Positions 44,946-54,519 of a stretch of DNA of 64,000 nt are shown in pieces. Source of the DNA: Deltaproteobacteria bacterium (lineage in GTDB: Bacteria; Bdellovibrionota_C; UBA2361; SZUA-149; JAITKM01); assembly GCA_031278395.1 (NCBI GenBank), contig JAITKM010000007.1:237963-301962 (forward strand), in the 5' to 3' direction. The notes below the pieces were generated by a model. That model made no database searches. It was not told the origin of the DNA and saw only the letters and a program-made list of their open reading frames with translations. Numbering within the stretch: position 1 is the first letter of the stretch; every line of letters starts with the position of its first letter. A program made the position numbers and the translations under genes.

Positions 44946-45059
44946 TTTGGTATGGGGTTACTTTGATATTTAGATATCTAAAAAAATAACAAATAAATTA
45001 AGTATATTATAGTATTTAATACACTGAAAATATAAGAAATAAAGTAACCCTGTACCAGT
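44946..45059. mobile_element. MITE-like palindromic element, family A copy 3, inside the 3' end of a gene
   Basis: About 114 bp from TTTTTGGTATGGGGTTACTT to the complementary AAAGTAACCCTGTACCAGT. The interior shares AAGTATATTAT and ATATAAGAAATAAAGTAACC with copy 2. The minus-strand gene at 44970-49727 reads into it and stops inside it, so the last 30 or so codons of that protein come from this element. Confidence 0.82.
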
Positions 45060-48000
45060 GGGAATATGATGAATATGACCGCCAACGTATTCCGGGAGCT
45101 GCAATCCTTTTGCTGAGGTAAGCTTATTAAGATAAATATCTTTGCCAACGTATTCCGGGAGCTGCAATCCTTTTACTGAGGTAAGATTCCTAAGATAAAG
45201 ATTTCCGCCGACGTGTTTCGGGAGCTGTAATCCTTCGGCTGAGGTAAGATAATCAAGATAAAGATCTCCGCCGACGTATTCCGTGAGTTGCAATCCTTCG
45301 GCTGAGGTAAGATTACTAAGAACAAGATTTTTACTAACGTATTCCGGGAGTTTTATTCCTTTGGCTGAGGTAAGCCTACTAAGAAAAAGATCTCCGTCGA
45401 CGTGTTTCGGGAGCTGCAATCCTTCGGCTGAGGTAAGATTATCAAGATAAAGAGCTCCGCTGACGTGTTTCGGGAGCTGCAATCCTTTTGCTGAGGTAAG
45501 ATTACCAAGATAAAGAATTCCGCCGAAGTGTTTCGGGAGCTGTAATCCTTCGGCTGAGGTAAGACTAGTAAGATCAAGATATCCGCCAACGTATTCCGGG
45601 AGCTGCAATCCTTCGGCTGAGGTAAGATTATTAAGATTAAGACCTCCGCCGACGTGTTTCGGGAGCTGCAATCCTTTGGCTGAGGTAAGATCATCAAGAA
45701 AAAGATTTCCACTAACGTATTCCGGGAGTTTTATTCCTTTGGCTGAGGTAAGATTCCTAAGATCAATATGTCCGTAATAAATCTTAGCTCCCTTAAATAT
45801 TTTATTAAATGATTTCACAGTGAATTTTTGTTCATTAATATCCTCATCTAAACGTACCTCCTCTGGTTTACAATTGAAAATTTGACTCAAATCTTGTTTT
45901 TTATTTCGATTTTCAAGAAGTTCTTTAATTCTTGGATCGTTACTATAGCCAAATCCTTCAATTCTTCCGTCAATTTCGTAGAGGAATCTTAAATCTTCTA
46001 CAGTCAACTCCTCTCCTGTTTTTGCACGATTATCTATGTCTGTAAGCCGCTGCATGTCGGCGCTCCTTTTCCTGAAAACATCGGCTTCTCTGCCAAACTC
46101 TGCAAGTTTTTTATTAAGAGTTTCTTGCATTACAGGCTCAATATTCTGACTTGGCAAGATGCCACGAATTTCGCCAATTTTATTCTTGTTCATACGAATA
46201 GCTAAACGAGGTTGAACAAATTTACCTTGCTCATCTTTTGAGTAATAAACATAAAAATCACCACCTTGAATTTGAGTATTAGCTGTGCTTTGACCAGCTG
46301 TACACCAGCCGGTTCCCCTACCTTGTAAGGATTTCCAGAGCTCTTTGGCGTGCGACATGTTGCCTTGCGAGAATTTTCTCCATTCGCCTTCAATGCTTAA
46401 GTTATTTTCTTGAGCAGCTAAGGACTTCTGAATTAATTCGGCATACAGCTTAGGAAAATTTTTTTCAAAATCTATGATAGCTTGCGGATTTTTATTACCT
46501 TTGGCGATTCCCTCGTAGATATCATAAATTTGCGCCAGCGCTTCGCGGTTGATATCCGGAAACGGCGCTACTGTGTTTTTAGTGCGTTTCTTAAATTTTC
46601 CTTGCTTTTTGTCAAATTGCGAAAGACTGATAAGTTGATTCCAAGCGTAAAACTTAAACCACGCTGGATATACAGCATCGCTGGAAGCAAGATAGTCAAT
46701 GATATTATCAAGCGATTTCTTCTGGTCGTTGATAACGGTTTCTATCATTCTTTTCCTTGTTTCGGGAGTAATTTCAATTGTTCCATGCCCTTGCTCACGA
46801 GCAATTTTCTTTTGGAGTTCAATTTCGGATTCCGGGTAATTTTCAGGTTTTAACAGAAGTTGGTCGTAAATTTTATCTCGGTATACTTTTCTAAAAGTTT
46901 TTCTATCGAGAAAAATATTTTCTAATCGATTAATATATGTATCAATTTTTGGCCCGGGTTCGTTTGGAACATTTTTACCTGTAACTAGTTTTTTACTTTT
47001 AACAGCTTTTTTAACCGGAGCTGAGTTATGTAGTTTGGGGTCCTTCAAATGAATAGGATGTTTGTTGTTACCGCGCTTTTCAGCTTTGATATTAGGTAAG
47101 GCTTGTTCAATGTGGTAATTATCGGAAGTTTGGTGTGAAGCAACCGAGCTTACGATATCGTTTCCTATGGCCTTTAAAGGAGTTTCTATTACTTCCACTT
47201 TAATCCCGAAATTATTCGCTTTGATAAAATCAGCAAATTCTCTCGCTTCTTTAACCTTATTTTCACTGCACAACTGCGCTAACTTTCGCACCACCGCATC
47301 GTTGACTTGCGGGTTATCTAAATTCAGCTCTAATTTTTTATTTTTTGCAGATTGAAGCAACTTAGCCACATTCTCTAAATTACCTTTTTCAATCGATTGG
47401 CTTACGCCTTTATAAAACGACTCGGTATTTTCCTGCTTGCTTAATATTCCATATCCCTTCGCTGCATTGATAACTGCTGCATCCAAATTACCATCAGCTA
47501 CAGCAGCACTAATTTTACTTGCTATATTCTTCTTAACCTGCACCTGCACTAGCTTGCCACCAACGTGTAACATTACCAGCAACGTCGCTGTCTGTGCCAG
47601 TGCATCACCTTTTTGTCCCTCAGAGGCCGCAATCCCACTCTCGGAGACCAGCACTACATTACCTAAACTTCCTAAAACTCCTACCGCACCTCCTGTTAAA
47701 AACGATCGACCAACCTCGTTAAAATTTACTCCCGTGCCATACCGCACGTCTGACCCAACTTGACTAACAAGATTGCTTGATGCAAAAGCCGAAGCTGTCG
47801 AAAGACCACCAATGCCTCTTGTACTCAGTTGTCTCACAATTGATTGCTGTATCTCAGGCGAAAAATTAGCTTTAGATAATGTCACTGCAAGCATTTCCGG
47901 ACCCTGACTGGCTAGCCATTTGGTATTGCAAAGCACACTTACTCCGTTAGCTACTTTGAAAAAAGTAGCATTAGCTAAACCTTCCACGGCATTGTCTGCT

Positions 48001-49727
48001 ATAGACTTTGACAAGTCAAAATTACCTGCCACTCCGCCTCCTTGAACTGCCGCATCTGTCAAATCAATAGCAAGCCCTGCTGCACCACTAACGCCAGCTG
48101 TTGCTCCAAACACTATCGTGCCCCCTGCTACTGTTCCTCCAGTTACACCCAATGACGGAAGAAGATACACTTGCCCAGTAGCAGTGATCGCTATTGCCGC
48201 CGTCATCGTTCCAACAAACTTGATAGAGCTTGCCCACATTTCTTGCGAACACACATAGCTGTCAAGGTATTTGTTACTTTGGCTAAACTCTTCGCTAAGG
48301 CGGGCATACTTATGAGTGTCGCGATTTAATATTCCGTCCATTTCAAGATAGCGATCAAACAATACGTCTTCACCGCGAATTGCTTTATACCGCGCATTAA
48401 ACTCAGCGTCGGATAAACTAGGAGCGGCTTTTGCTAACTCAGTAATGGATTGCTGGACACGCACTTGTTCTTCCAGCAAAGTTTGGGCTGATAACGGCAG
48501 AGTTTTGAACCACGAGGCATCACGATAATCTTTTGCATTAGCAGAGCCGTTGGTTAGTATATACATAGCTGCGTCGGAAAGAATTAAATTGCCTTCGGTC
48601 TTTAATTTTTCTGCTAGTCCGCCTAACCAGCCTTGCTTTTCCCACGCGTCGGATATTAGTTGTGAACGTCCCTGATTAATATAAGTCAGACGCCGAATAT
48701 CTCTTTCACGGGTTGTACGTAGCGCTTCTGCTAACGCTTCAGGAGAAAGCAAAATTTGCTGTGTTGAGGAAGAGGTCGGCTCGACAGATGCTTGTAAAGC
48801 TTCCAACGCTTTGGCGTCAAAAAATTCTAACACAGAATATTTATTCCGTAGTTGCTCCAGCGTCATGGCGCGTTCCTCGTCACTATAGAACCTAAAATGA
48901 CTACCTGCTTTTTCAAACACATCTTCACGGAACTTTTGGTAAACACTTTTAACTGGGTTAGCAGCACTTAAATCTTGCAGCAACTTGTCTTCTGGGCGCT
49001 CTTCTGCAATCTGCTTTAGCAACATGCGGTAAGTCGCCTGCTCAAATACTTCTTGACCTGTAATTAAATCGTTTCCACCGATCCCAAACGAAATATATGA
49101 TTTATATGTTTCTATTTTTATGTTTTTCAGAAATTTTTCTACTGCCGCTGCTGCTGCTGGGGACTGTTTAGCAACCTTTTCTAGCTGATCTAAAAAAGAC
49201 CTACCGTAATCAGATCGGTTAGTTTTTTCCGATACGCCAGCTTCGGCAATAATACTGCCTCGTTTTAACCAATCTAAATTATTAGTGCCAGCAACTGCCT
49301 TAAGCTCATTTAGGGCTGCCAAAAAATTTTTTTTAGTAGTGGCATACTCTAGGGAATATTTATAACCACCCAAGTCATGGATTCGCTGCTCTTGCAGGCG
49401 AGATTTGATGATATCCAGCGCTGCAATTACTCTTTGTTCTAGTCTCATTTTCGCCTGCGGACTATTGCTGATTTCACCGACACTTGGATTACTAACTGTC
49501 ACAGGCGGCAGCACAACTGGAATTTTATGTTTTTGAGGGGAAGAGGGAAGGAAAGCGACTAAAGTATTAGCGCTATCTTTGGGGTTAGAGTTACTTTTGC
49601 GGATCGCCTCATTGATTTGGATAGATTCATTGACCCGATTTGAATCACTGTTTTGACTTTGATGCACAGACTTTGCTCGGATTATATGATTATTTATATT
49701 CTTCTTCTGTTCCTTAACGCCTGTCAT
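44970..49727 (-). CDS. Giant protein with a GTGWCTAG-type domain and C-terminal 21-residue repeats
   Basis: 1585 residues. The N-terminal 490 residues are mostly helical. A glycine/alanine-rich hydrophobic stretch at about 495-570 (TAAIAITATGQVYLLPSLGV) could cross membranes. A lysine-rich linker follows. The domain at about 1085-1220 has GRGTGWCTAGQSTANTQIQG and GGDFYVYYSKDEQGKFVQPR, then FLYEIDGRIEGFGYSNDPRI. I recall the same domain plus the same LTSAEGLxLP repeats from uncharacterised candidate-phyla and phage (PcfJ-like) proteins. Eleven repeats fill about 1322-1553. The final 30 residues are MITE-encoded. Function unknown; a secreted effector or toxin is one guess. Confidence 0.85.
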   Translation of the reverse strand: MTGVKEQKKNINNHIIRAKSVHQSQNSDSNRVNESIQINEAIRKSNSNPKDSANTLVAFLPSSPQKHKIPVVLPPVTVSNPSVGEISNSPQAKMRLEQRVIAALDIIKSRLQEQRIHDLGGYKYSLEYATTKKNFLAALNELKAVAGTNNLDWLKRGSIIAEAGVSEKTNRSDYGRSFLDQLEKVAKQSPAAAAAVEKFLKNIKIETYKSYISFGIGGNDLITGQEVFEQATYRMLLKQIAEERPEDKLLQDLSAANPVKSVYQKFREDVFEKAGSHFRFYSDEERAMTLEQLRNKYSVLEFFDAKALEALQASVEPTSSSTQQILLSPEALAEALRTTRERDIRRLTYINQGRSQLISDAWEKQGWLGGLAEKLKTEGNLILSDAAMYILTNGSANAKDYRDASWFKTLPLSAQTLLEEQVRVQQSITELAKAAPSLSDAEFNARYKAIRGEDVLFDRYLEMDGILNRDTHKYARLSEEFSQSNKYLDSYVCSQEMWASSIKFVGTMTAAIAITATGQVYLLPSLGVTGGTVAGGTIVFGATAGVSGAAGLAIDLTDAAVQGGGVAGNFDLSKSIADNAVEGLANATFFKVANGVSVLCNTKWLASQGPEMLAVTLSKANFSPEIQQSIVRQLSTRGIGGLSTASAFASSNLVSQVGSDVRYGTGVNFNEVGRSFLTGGAVGVLGSLGNVVLVSESGIAASEGQKGDALAQTATLLVMLHVGGKLVQVQVKKNIASKISAAVADGNLDAAVINAAKGYGILSKQENTESFYKGVSQSIEKGNLENVAKLLQSAKNKKLELNLDNPQVNDAVVRKLAQLCSENKVKEAREFADFIKANNFGIKVEVIETPLKAIGNDIVSSVASHQTSDNYHIEQALPNIKAEKRGNNKHPIHLKDPKLHNSAPVKKAVKSKKLVTGKNVPNEPGPKIDTYINRLENIFLDRKTFRKVYRDKIYDQLLLKPENYPESEIELQKKIAREQGHGTIEITPETRKRMIETVINDQKKSLDNIIDYLASSDAVYPAWFKFYAWNQLISLSQFDKKQGKFKKRTKNTVAPFPDINREALAQIYDIYEGIAKGNKNPQAIIDFEKNFPKLYAELIQKSLAAQENNLSIEGEWRKFSQGNMSHAKELWKSLQGRGTGWCTAGQSTANTQIQGGDFYVYYSKDEQGKFVQPRLAIRMNKNKIGEIRGILPSQNIEPVMQETLNKKLAEFGREADVFRKRSADMQRLTDIDNRAKTGEELTVEDLRFLYEIDGRIEGFGYSNDPRIKELLENRNKKQDLSQIFNCKPEEVRLDEDINEQKFTVKSFNKIFKGAKIYYGHIDLRNLTSAKGIKLPEYVSGNLFLDDLTSAKGLQLPKHVGGGLNLNNLTSAEGLQLPEYVGGYLDLTSLTSAEGLQLPKHFGGILYLGNLTSAKGLQLPKHVSGALYLDNLTSAEGLQLPKHVDGDLFLSRLTSAKGIKLPEYVSKNLVLSNLTSAEGLQLTEYVGGDLYLDYLTSAEGLQLPKHVGGNLYLRNLTSVKGLQLPEYVGKDIYLNKLTSAKGLQLPEYVGGHIHHIPTGTGLLYFLYFQCIKYYNILNLFVIFLDI
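45068..45760 (-). repeat. Eleven tandem 63-bp coding repeats
   Basis: Each unit encodes about 21 residues of the form LxLxxLTSAEGLQLPEYVGG with changes at the second, fourth and fifth positions and EY/KH switching. Adjacent units are nearly identical at DNA level, which implies recent expansion. The pattern suggests a solenoid of short strands, like leucine-rich repeats. Confidence 0.93.
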
Positions 49728-50042
49728 CTTGTTATCTTTAATCTGACCCCTTAGTTAAAACCAATACTACCTTAACCTTTATAATTAGTTGCTAATTGTT
49801 TGCTCGTAGTCGCTAACATACGTTTATCGTTATTTTATCTAGTTTTCTTAAAGTAATTAATTATTACACTATTTTTGAAAAAAATAGTAATTATAGAAAG
49901 TTAACTTGTTTGGTAACCGCTATAGGGGCACCTTCAACCAGTTAGTTTATTTTTAACTTTATGTTTTTTCGTATTTGTAACACCGCTATTATTTTGCGTG
50001 ATGAGTTAAAAATATTGTAAATTATTTGGAATATGTGAAGGC

Positions 50043-50151
50043 GGTTGCAGAATAGCGGCAAAGTCAGCTTCAGGTTTTTGATATAGGGGAGGAATTTTTA
50101 GAACAAAATAAAATCATATTTTTGTCCGCTTTAAGTATTTTTTCTGCAACC
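50043..50151. repeat. 109-bp element bounded by inverted repeats
   Basis: GGTTGCAGAA at 50043-50052 is matched by TTCTGCAACC at 50142-50151, and AGCGG at 50055 by CCGCT further in. The terminal sequence differs from the CTGGTATGGGG family. It may be a different small mobile element or a large regulatory hairpin. The rest of 49728-50160 is AT-rich with no gene seen. Confidence 0.45.
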
Positions 50152-50160
50152 TACTCTTTT

Positions 50161-50222
<62 letters not shown>

Positions 50223-50250
50223 GGTTGATGATTCCTCCCTGACCGCCCAA

Positions 50251-51591
50251 TTAATTGACCATTCCAATAATTTCACCTAACAACTCATCCATCTTTCCAA
50301 TAATTCTTGAACAGCCTTGAAAACCACGTTGAATAACAATTAATTTTACAAACTCATCAGCTAAATCAGTCGTCGATAATTCCAGACATTGCGAAACTAA
50401 GCGACCATATTTACCTGTCCCCGGCACACCAATTACTGCCTGTCCAGATTCATAGGTTTCTACAAACCTGGAATCTCCTGCTCTGACCAAACCTTCTTGG
50501 TTAGCAAAAACTGCTAAAGCAATTGTTCCAATACCTACCTTCTGTCCATTATTTAACAACGCAACTAAAGTCCCATCCTCTGCAATACTAATACTTTCTA
50601 CGTTACCACTTCTAAAACCATTTTGAGTAATAGAGTTAATATATGACGCATTATCATATTGTGTCATTGGCTCAAAACACATTTTGACTTCAGAATTAGT
50701 AGCCCCATTCGCCCATTCTAATTTAGAAGCGGAAATCTTAGAATCAGGATTTGACATATTCACAACTAAATCATCGTCACTCGGTGGGTTACTAGCAGGT
50801 CTTGCACCATTTTCGTCAAAAGTTAAAGGATTATCATAATTGCTCCCCATTAAAACTGGAGTTCCTGCAGTTTTACCTTTAATTTCTGAGCCGTCAATAT
50901 AAGCGTTAGAGATCCACGAAATATTGCCTGAAGAATCCTCCTGCTTAAAGAACAAAATCGTTAAGGTATGCACAGCGCCCAACGAATCATAAACATCTAC
51001 GAACGTGCTAAGTGAGGCGTTATTTGTCAGATCTTCCCAAGTTGTATAGGACAAAGCTGTTGGATCCGACATATCCTTAGTTGCCAATTGTCCTGCGCTC
51101 AAGTTACCAGAAATTGTAACTTTAGAAGTTGGAGAGCTATAAGAACTTACAGTGTTAATACTTAACGGTCCAATACCACCAGCTCCATTCATGGCGTAAC
51201 CTTGCACGTATAAACCTGTCTGGCTGCGCACATAACCATCATTACCAATGGATAAATTACCTGCACGAGAATAATAAGTAACGCCGTTTTCGTCTTTGAG
51301 AATAAAGAAGCCGTTACCGTCTATCGCAGCGTCTAACTCACGCCCAGTTTTTTCTTGTGTGCCTTGTTTGTAGATCGTGGTTGAGCTTGGCACATAGCTA
51401 CCAGTTCCGGCTATGTTTGAGCCATTTTGTCCACCAATATTACCAGCTAAAATATCAATGAAATCCGCTCTTGAAGCCTTATAACCAGTAGTATTAGTAT
51501 TAGCGATATTATCTGAGATAATTGATAAAGCTGCACCATGTGATTGCACACCTGCTCTACCAGCAAAAAGACCTTCTAATAAATTAGCCAT
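50251..51591 (-). CDS. flgE: Flagellar hook protein FlgE
   Basis: 446 residues. The N-terminal axial motif is LSIISDNIANTNTTGYKASR, followed by the FlgE/F/G core (DAAIDGNGFFILKDENGVTY) and the Ala/Gly-rich middle. The C-terminus is LELSTTDLADEFVKLIVIQR. It polymerises into the hook, the universal joint between motor and filament. The start at 51591 has AGGAGA nine bases upstream. Third gene of the fliK-flgD-flgE operon, although a stable hairpin lies between flgD and flgE. Confidence 0.95.
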   Translation of the reverse strand: MANLLEGLFAGRAGVQSHGAALSIISDNIANTNTTGYKASRADFIDILAGNIGGQNGSNIAGTGSYVPSSTTIYKQGTQEKTGRELDAAIDGNGFFILKDENGVTYYSRAGNLSIGNDGYVRSQTGLYVQGYAMNGAGGIGPLSINTVSSYSSPTSKVTISGNLSAGQLATKDMSDPTALSYTTWEDLTNNASLSTFVDVYDSLGAVHTLTILFFKQEDSSGNISWISNAYIDGSEIKGKTAGTPVLMGSNYDNPLTFDENGARPASNPPSDDDLVVNMSNPDSKISASKLEWANGATNSEVKMCFEPMTQYDNASYINSITQNGFRSGNVESISIAEDGTLVALLNNGQKVGIGTIALAVFANQEGLVRAGDSRFVETYESGQAVIGVPGTGKYGRLVSQCLELSTTDLADEFVKLIVIQRGFQGCSRIIGKMDELLGEIIGMVN

Positions 51592-51683
51592 AACCTTCTC
51601 CTAAAAAATATTATTAAAACCGCAAATCCTATAATTATAGGCACACTAAAAATTTCCCATTATCGAGGCGGGTGCGAGCGAAA

Positions 51684-51730
51684 AAATCTTCGTGTATTTT
51701 AACATACACGAGCATTTTTTTCGCGACCAA
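51684..51730. terminator. Hairpin between flgD and flgE
   Basis: CGTGTAT TTTAAC ATACACG forms a 7-bp stem, extended imperfectly outward by GCGAAAAAAATGC and its near-complement ATTTTTTCGC. Poly-A/T stretches flank both sides, so it could attenuate transcription between flgD and flgE in either direction. Confidence 0.5.
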
Positions 51731-51759
51731 CGAAGAAAACAGGAGATTTTAGAAACGCC

Positions 51760-52422
51760 TTAATACACTTCAGAAATCTCATCTAACCCAACATATTTAC
51801 CGTTCACAACTAATGCGGCAGATGGTTCAAGCACAAAACCTTGAACAGTTTCAGTATATTTTAATTCTAAATCCTTAAACTGTCCGTCGGCATCCACTGC
51901 AATAATTTTGGCTATATAATTTCCGTCTGAAACGCCAAGTTGTGAACCAAGTTCAACATCATCAAAACCTATGAAATTTTTACCTGATTTAAAGTCCTCT
52001 AATTCTTTATACGCAATAACTGTGCCATCCGTCCCTAAAATTTCTACGCGTAAAGATTGTATCCCTTCTGGAATATCAACTAATAAGTGCGAGCCCTTGC
52101 CATTAGTAACTGAGAAACTTCCGTCTTTAATTACAATCTCACGTCCTAAAAGATTAGCCATATTCCCGACTGGATTATCAGATTGTAGTGAACCCAGATT
52201 ATCGATTTTGTTATTAATTGAGATTAACTGCTCAAGTTGTGTGAACGTCGCAAGCTGGGCTGCAAATTCCTGACTTTCTAGCGGATTTAAAGGGTCTTGA
52301 TTTTGCAGTTGCGCAACCAACAAGGTCAGAAACTCTTGTTGTCCCATTTCATCTTTTTTCTTGGTGGTCGTAGTTTGTTGAGTCGCTCCAGCGTTATTTA
52401 CTGCATCTATATCAATTGCCAT
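51760..52422 (-). CDS. flgD: Flagellar hook-capping protein FlgD
   Basis: 220 residues. The conserved N-terminal cap motif is GQQEFLTLLVAQLQNQDPLN followed by QEFAAQLATFTQLEQLISIN; the rest is the FlgD tudor/Ig-like region (GIQSLRVEILGTDGTVIAYK). It forms a scaffold at the tip of the growing hook. The ribosome binding site GGGAGGA lies in the 18-nt gap after fliK. Confidence 0.95.
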   Translation of the reverse strand: MAIDIDAVNNAGATQQTTTTKKKDEMGQQEFLTLLVAQLQNQDPLNPLESQEFAAQLATFTQLEQLISINNKIDNLGSLQSDNPVGNMANLLGREIVIKDGSFSVTNGKGSHLLVDIPEGIQSLRVEILGTDGTVIAYKELEDFKSGKNFIGFDDVELGSQLGVSDGNYIAKIIAVDADGQFKDLELKYTETVQGFVLEPSAALVVNGKYVGLDEISEVY

Positions 52423-52440
52423 AATTTCCTCCCTTGATCC

Positions 52441-54303
52441 TTATGCTACCCAACCAGTCTGCGTAGCATTATAATTTTCTGTTCCTGTATTTAGCTCATT
52501 CTCTTGAGCCGTCTTGTCTAGTCTACCAAATTTTTCAGCATACCTTGCCCCGCCAGTCAGATGCTGGTTATCATTAAAATTATATCCTGCAAACATTTTT
52601 TCAAAGCCAGACGTATTTTGTCCAAAATTATCAAAGCCAAAACTTAAACTAATATTTTCAACTTTAATTCCGGAACTAGCTAGAACATTCATAATTTCAG
52701 CTGAATTAGCTTTTAAGTTTAGCTCAACTTCCTTAGATTCTGGGATAATACGAGCAAAAATTTTATCCTCTCTTTGAGTAATTTTAAGCGTTATTTCGCC
52801 AAGCTGAGGTGGATCTAAACGAACTACCATCGACTGCGTGGTTCTAGTGCGTGTCACGTTTTCGAGCAAGTCTTTGATTTTGCCGACAACTGTTTCTTGT
52901 AGTTTAGCTGACAAATTCTTGAAAGTGTTAGTCGTCTTATCGGATAAATTATTAGTTGAGACTAAAACCTGAGTAGTTAAATTTTGATTACTCAAAAAAT
53001 TTTTTACTTTTGACACGCTTTCCTGCGGTGCAATATTTTCTGAACTTTCTTGGGCGACAATATTATTGGCTAAGCCAGTTATGGCTAGAGGATTAGGCAA
53101 TACTTGTTCTGCTTGAGTTTGGGTTTGAGCCTGAATAGTAGTTTGGTTATTGGTAACCAGTGCAGGAATTTCTGGAACAAAAGCAGACTTGCCTTGCTGG
53201 AGATCTGATTCTTGAATTTTAGCTTGAGTATTTGCAACCTGTTCATTTGAATTTTTAGGAAAATTCAATTCTTGTTTAAGCTGTGCTAACTTTTCAGTTA
53301 ATGCCACTTTGGATTCAAATGTAACTTGTTCTGCTTTAGTTTGTGCGATTAAGTTAGTAATAAAGCTCTTTTGTTCTTCTGGTTTTTCTTCAAGTTGGAG
53401 AGTTTTAGCAATAGTTTGTAATTCCTGATTTTCTAAAGCAAATGTATTAGCTGTATTAGTTTGTGCTAACTCGTCAAAAAAATAAGTTTCTTCAGCGCTG
53501 AGATTCTGAGATATTTGAGTTTGAGACTGTTCGGGCAGCTTGGAGTCAAGTTTATTTTGCGTATTCAGAGTGAAATTATTTTGAGCAGTAATCTGAGCTT
53601 GTGTAGAAAGCGCTAGCTCAACTATTTTCTCAGAAGTGTTTCTCAGGCTGCTAGTTTCGGCTGTTGTCAGTTCTGTCTGTTGAGTAAGCGGAGGAAAATT
53701 TGTTGTTTCTTCTGTTGCCCGTTGTTGTATTAGAGTAAGTTGTTGTGTTTGGTTTTGAAGGATAAGCTGTTGTTGTCCGTTTTCTTGTTCTGGGCTAAGT
53801 TCAAGATTATCCGAGTTAGTTTTTTGCGGGGTGTAATTATCTACTAGTTCTGTAATCTGGTTATTTTTTGGGTTAGTCGTTGAAGAATTGCTGGTTAATG
53901 CAGCTTCATGTTCTGCGACTGTTAGTTCTTCATGAATAATTTTTTCGTTTGAAGCTTTATCTTCTGTGGTTTGAGCTTTTCTATATTGTGGTGATTTTTT
54001 AGTTTTATTATCTTTGTGATTTTTATTAGTTTCTTTAGTGGACTGGTTGTTATCTTTTACTTGTGTCCTGACATTGTCAAGGCGAACATTTTCATAACTT
54101 GTATCTTGTTTAACTGTGGGCTGAAAATTTGTATCCTGCTGTGTTTTAGTAATTAGTGAATCTTGTGATTTTGTAATTAGCCTGACAAAAAAGTCTTGAA
54201 CATTTGCAAACATTCCTTTTGTCTGTAAAGCGCTAGATAAATCCGTATTACTTAACGAGCTCTCAAATTTAGTACTAATATTTGGGTTATTTGCTATTTT
54301 CAT
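52441..54303 (-). CDS. fliK: Flagellar hook-length control protein FliK (paralogue 2)
   Basis: 620 residues. A Gln/Thr/Asn-rich unstructured ruler region covers about 1-470. The C-terminal Flg_hook domain is clear: SMVVRLDPPQLGEITLKITQ, then ELNLKANSAEIMNVLASSGI and VENISLSFGF. It is followed by an Asn/Gly-rich tail as in FliK. It measures hook length and tells FlhB to switch export. Position directly before flgD and flgE supports this being the true FliK. Confidence 0.88.
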   Translation of the reverse strand: MKIANNPNISTKFESSLSNTDLSSALQTKGMFANVQDFFVRLITKSQDSLITKTQQDTNFQPTVKQDTSYENVRLDNVRTQVKDNNQSTKETNKNHKDNKTKKSPQYRKAQTTEDKASNEKIIHEELTVAEHEAALTSNSSTTNPKNNQITELVDNYTPQKTNSDNLELSPEQENGQQQLILQNQTQQLTLIQQRATEETTNFPPLTQQTELTTAETSSLRNTSEKIVELALSTQAQITAQNNFTLNTQNKLDSKLPEQSQTQISQNLSAEETYFFDELAQTNTANTFALENQELQTIAKTLQLEEKPEEQKSFITNLIAQTKAEQVTFESKVALTEKLAQLKQELNFPKNSNEQVANTQAKIQESDLQQGKSAFVPEIPALVTNNQTTIQAQTQTQAEQVLPNPLAITGLANNIVAQESSENIAPQESVSKVKNFLSNQNLTTQVLVSTNNLSDKTTNTFKNLSAKLQETVVGKIKDLLENVTRTRTTQSMVVRLDPPQLGEITLKITQREDKIFARIIPESKEVELNLKANSAEIMNVLASSGIKVENISLSFGFDNFGQNTSGFEKMFAGYNFNDNQHLTGGARYAEKFGRLDKTAQENELNTGTENYNATQTGWVA

Positions 54304-54355
54304 TGAAACACACTGGGTAAAATATTCTCTATAAACCTCGATGCGCTTTATCTAT

Positions 54356-54369
54356 GCAAAAACCACTCC
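54356..54369 (-). promoter_or_regulatory. Sigma-54-type promoter candidate for fliK-flgD-flgE
   Basis: On the minus strand ATTGGAGTGGTTTTTGCAT has GG and GC ten bases apart, matching TTGG and TTGCA of the sigma-54 consensus. It lies 53-66 nt upstream of the fliK ATG. It is weaker than the site before flgB because the central CAC is lost. Confidence 0.5.
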
Positions 54370-54478
54370 AATCTCTTCTTTTACAAAAATTCCAATCTTT
54401 TTAAATAATTAAACTCAATCAACCAGCCTCCCAGTAGATACTTTTTACTTTTTTTAGATAGGTGCAGCGCGTGATTTT

Positions 54479-54498
54479 CTGGTATAGGGTTACTTTCT
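54479..54498 (+). repeat. Solo left end of family B element
   Basis: CTGGTATAGGGTTACTTTCT is a truncated left end 41 bp before the first complete family B copy. The short phrase CTTGATTTTCTGGT is itself repeated here. The rest of 54304-54478 shows only the fliK leader. Confidence 0.7.
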
Positions 54499-54519
54499 TG
54501 ATTTTCTGGTCTTGATTTT

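Noticed and set aside
45068-45760. Regular 63-bp repeats that could be taken for a CRISPR-like array
   Set aside because: The units are contiguous, all in one reading frame and encode a clear 21-residue protein repeat; there are no unique spacers.
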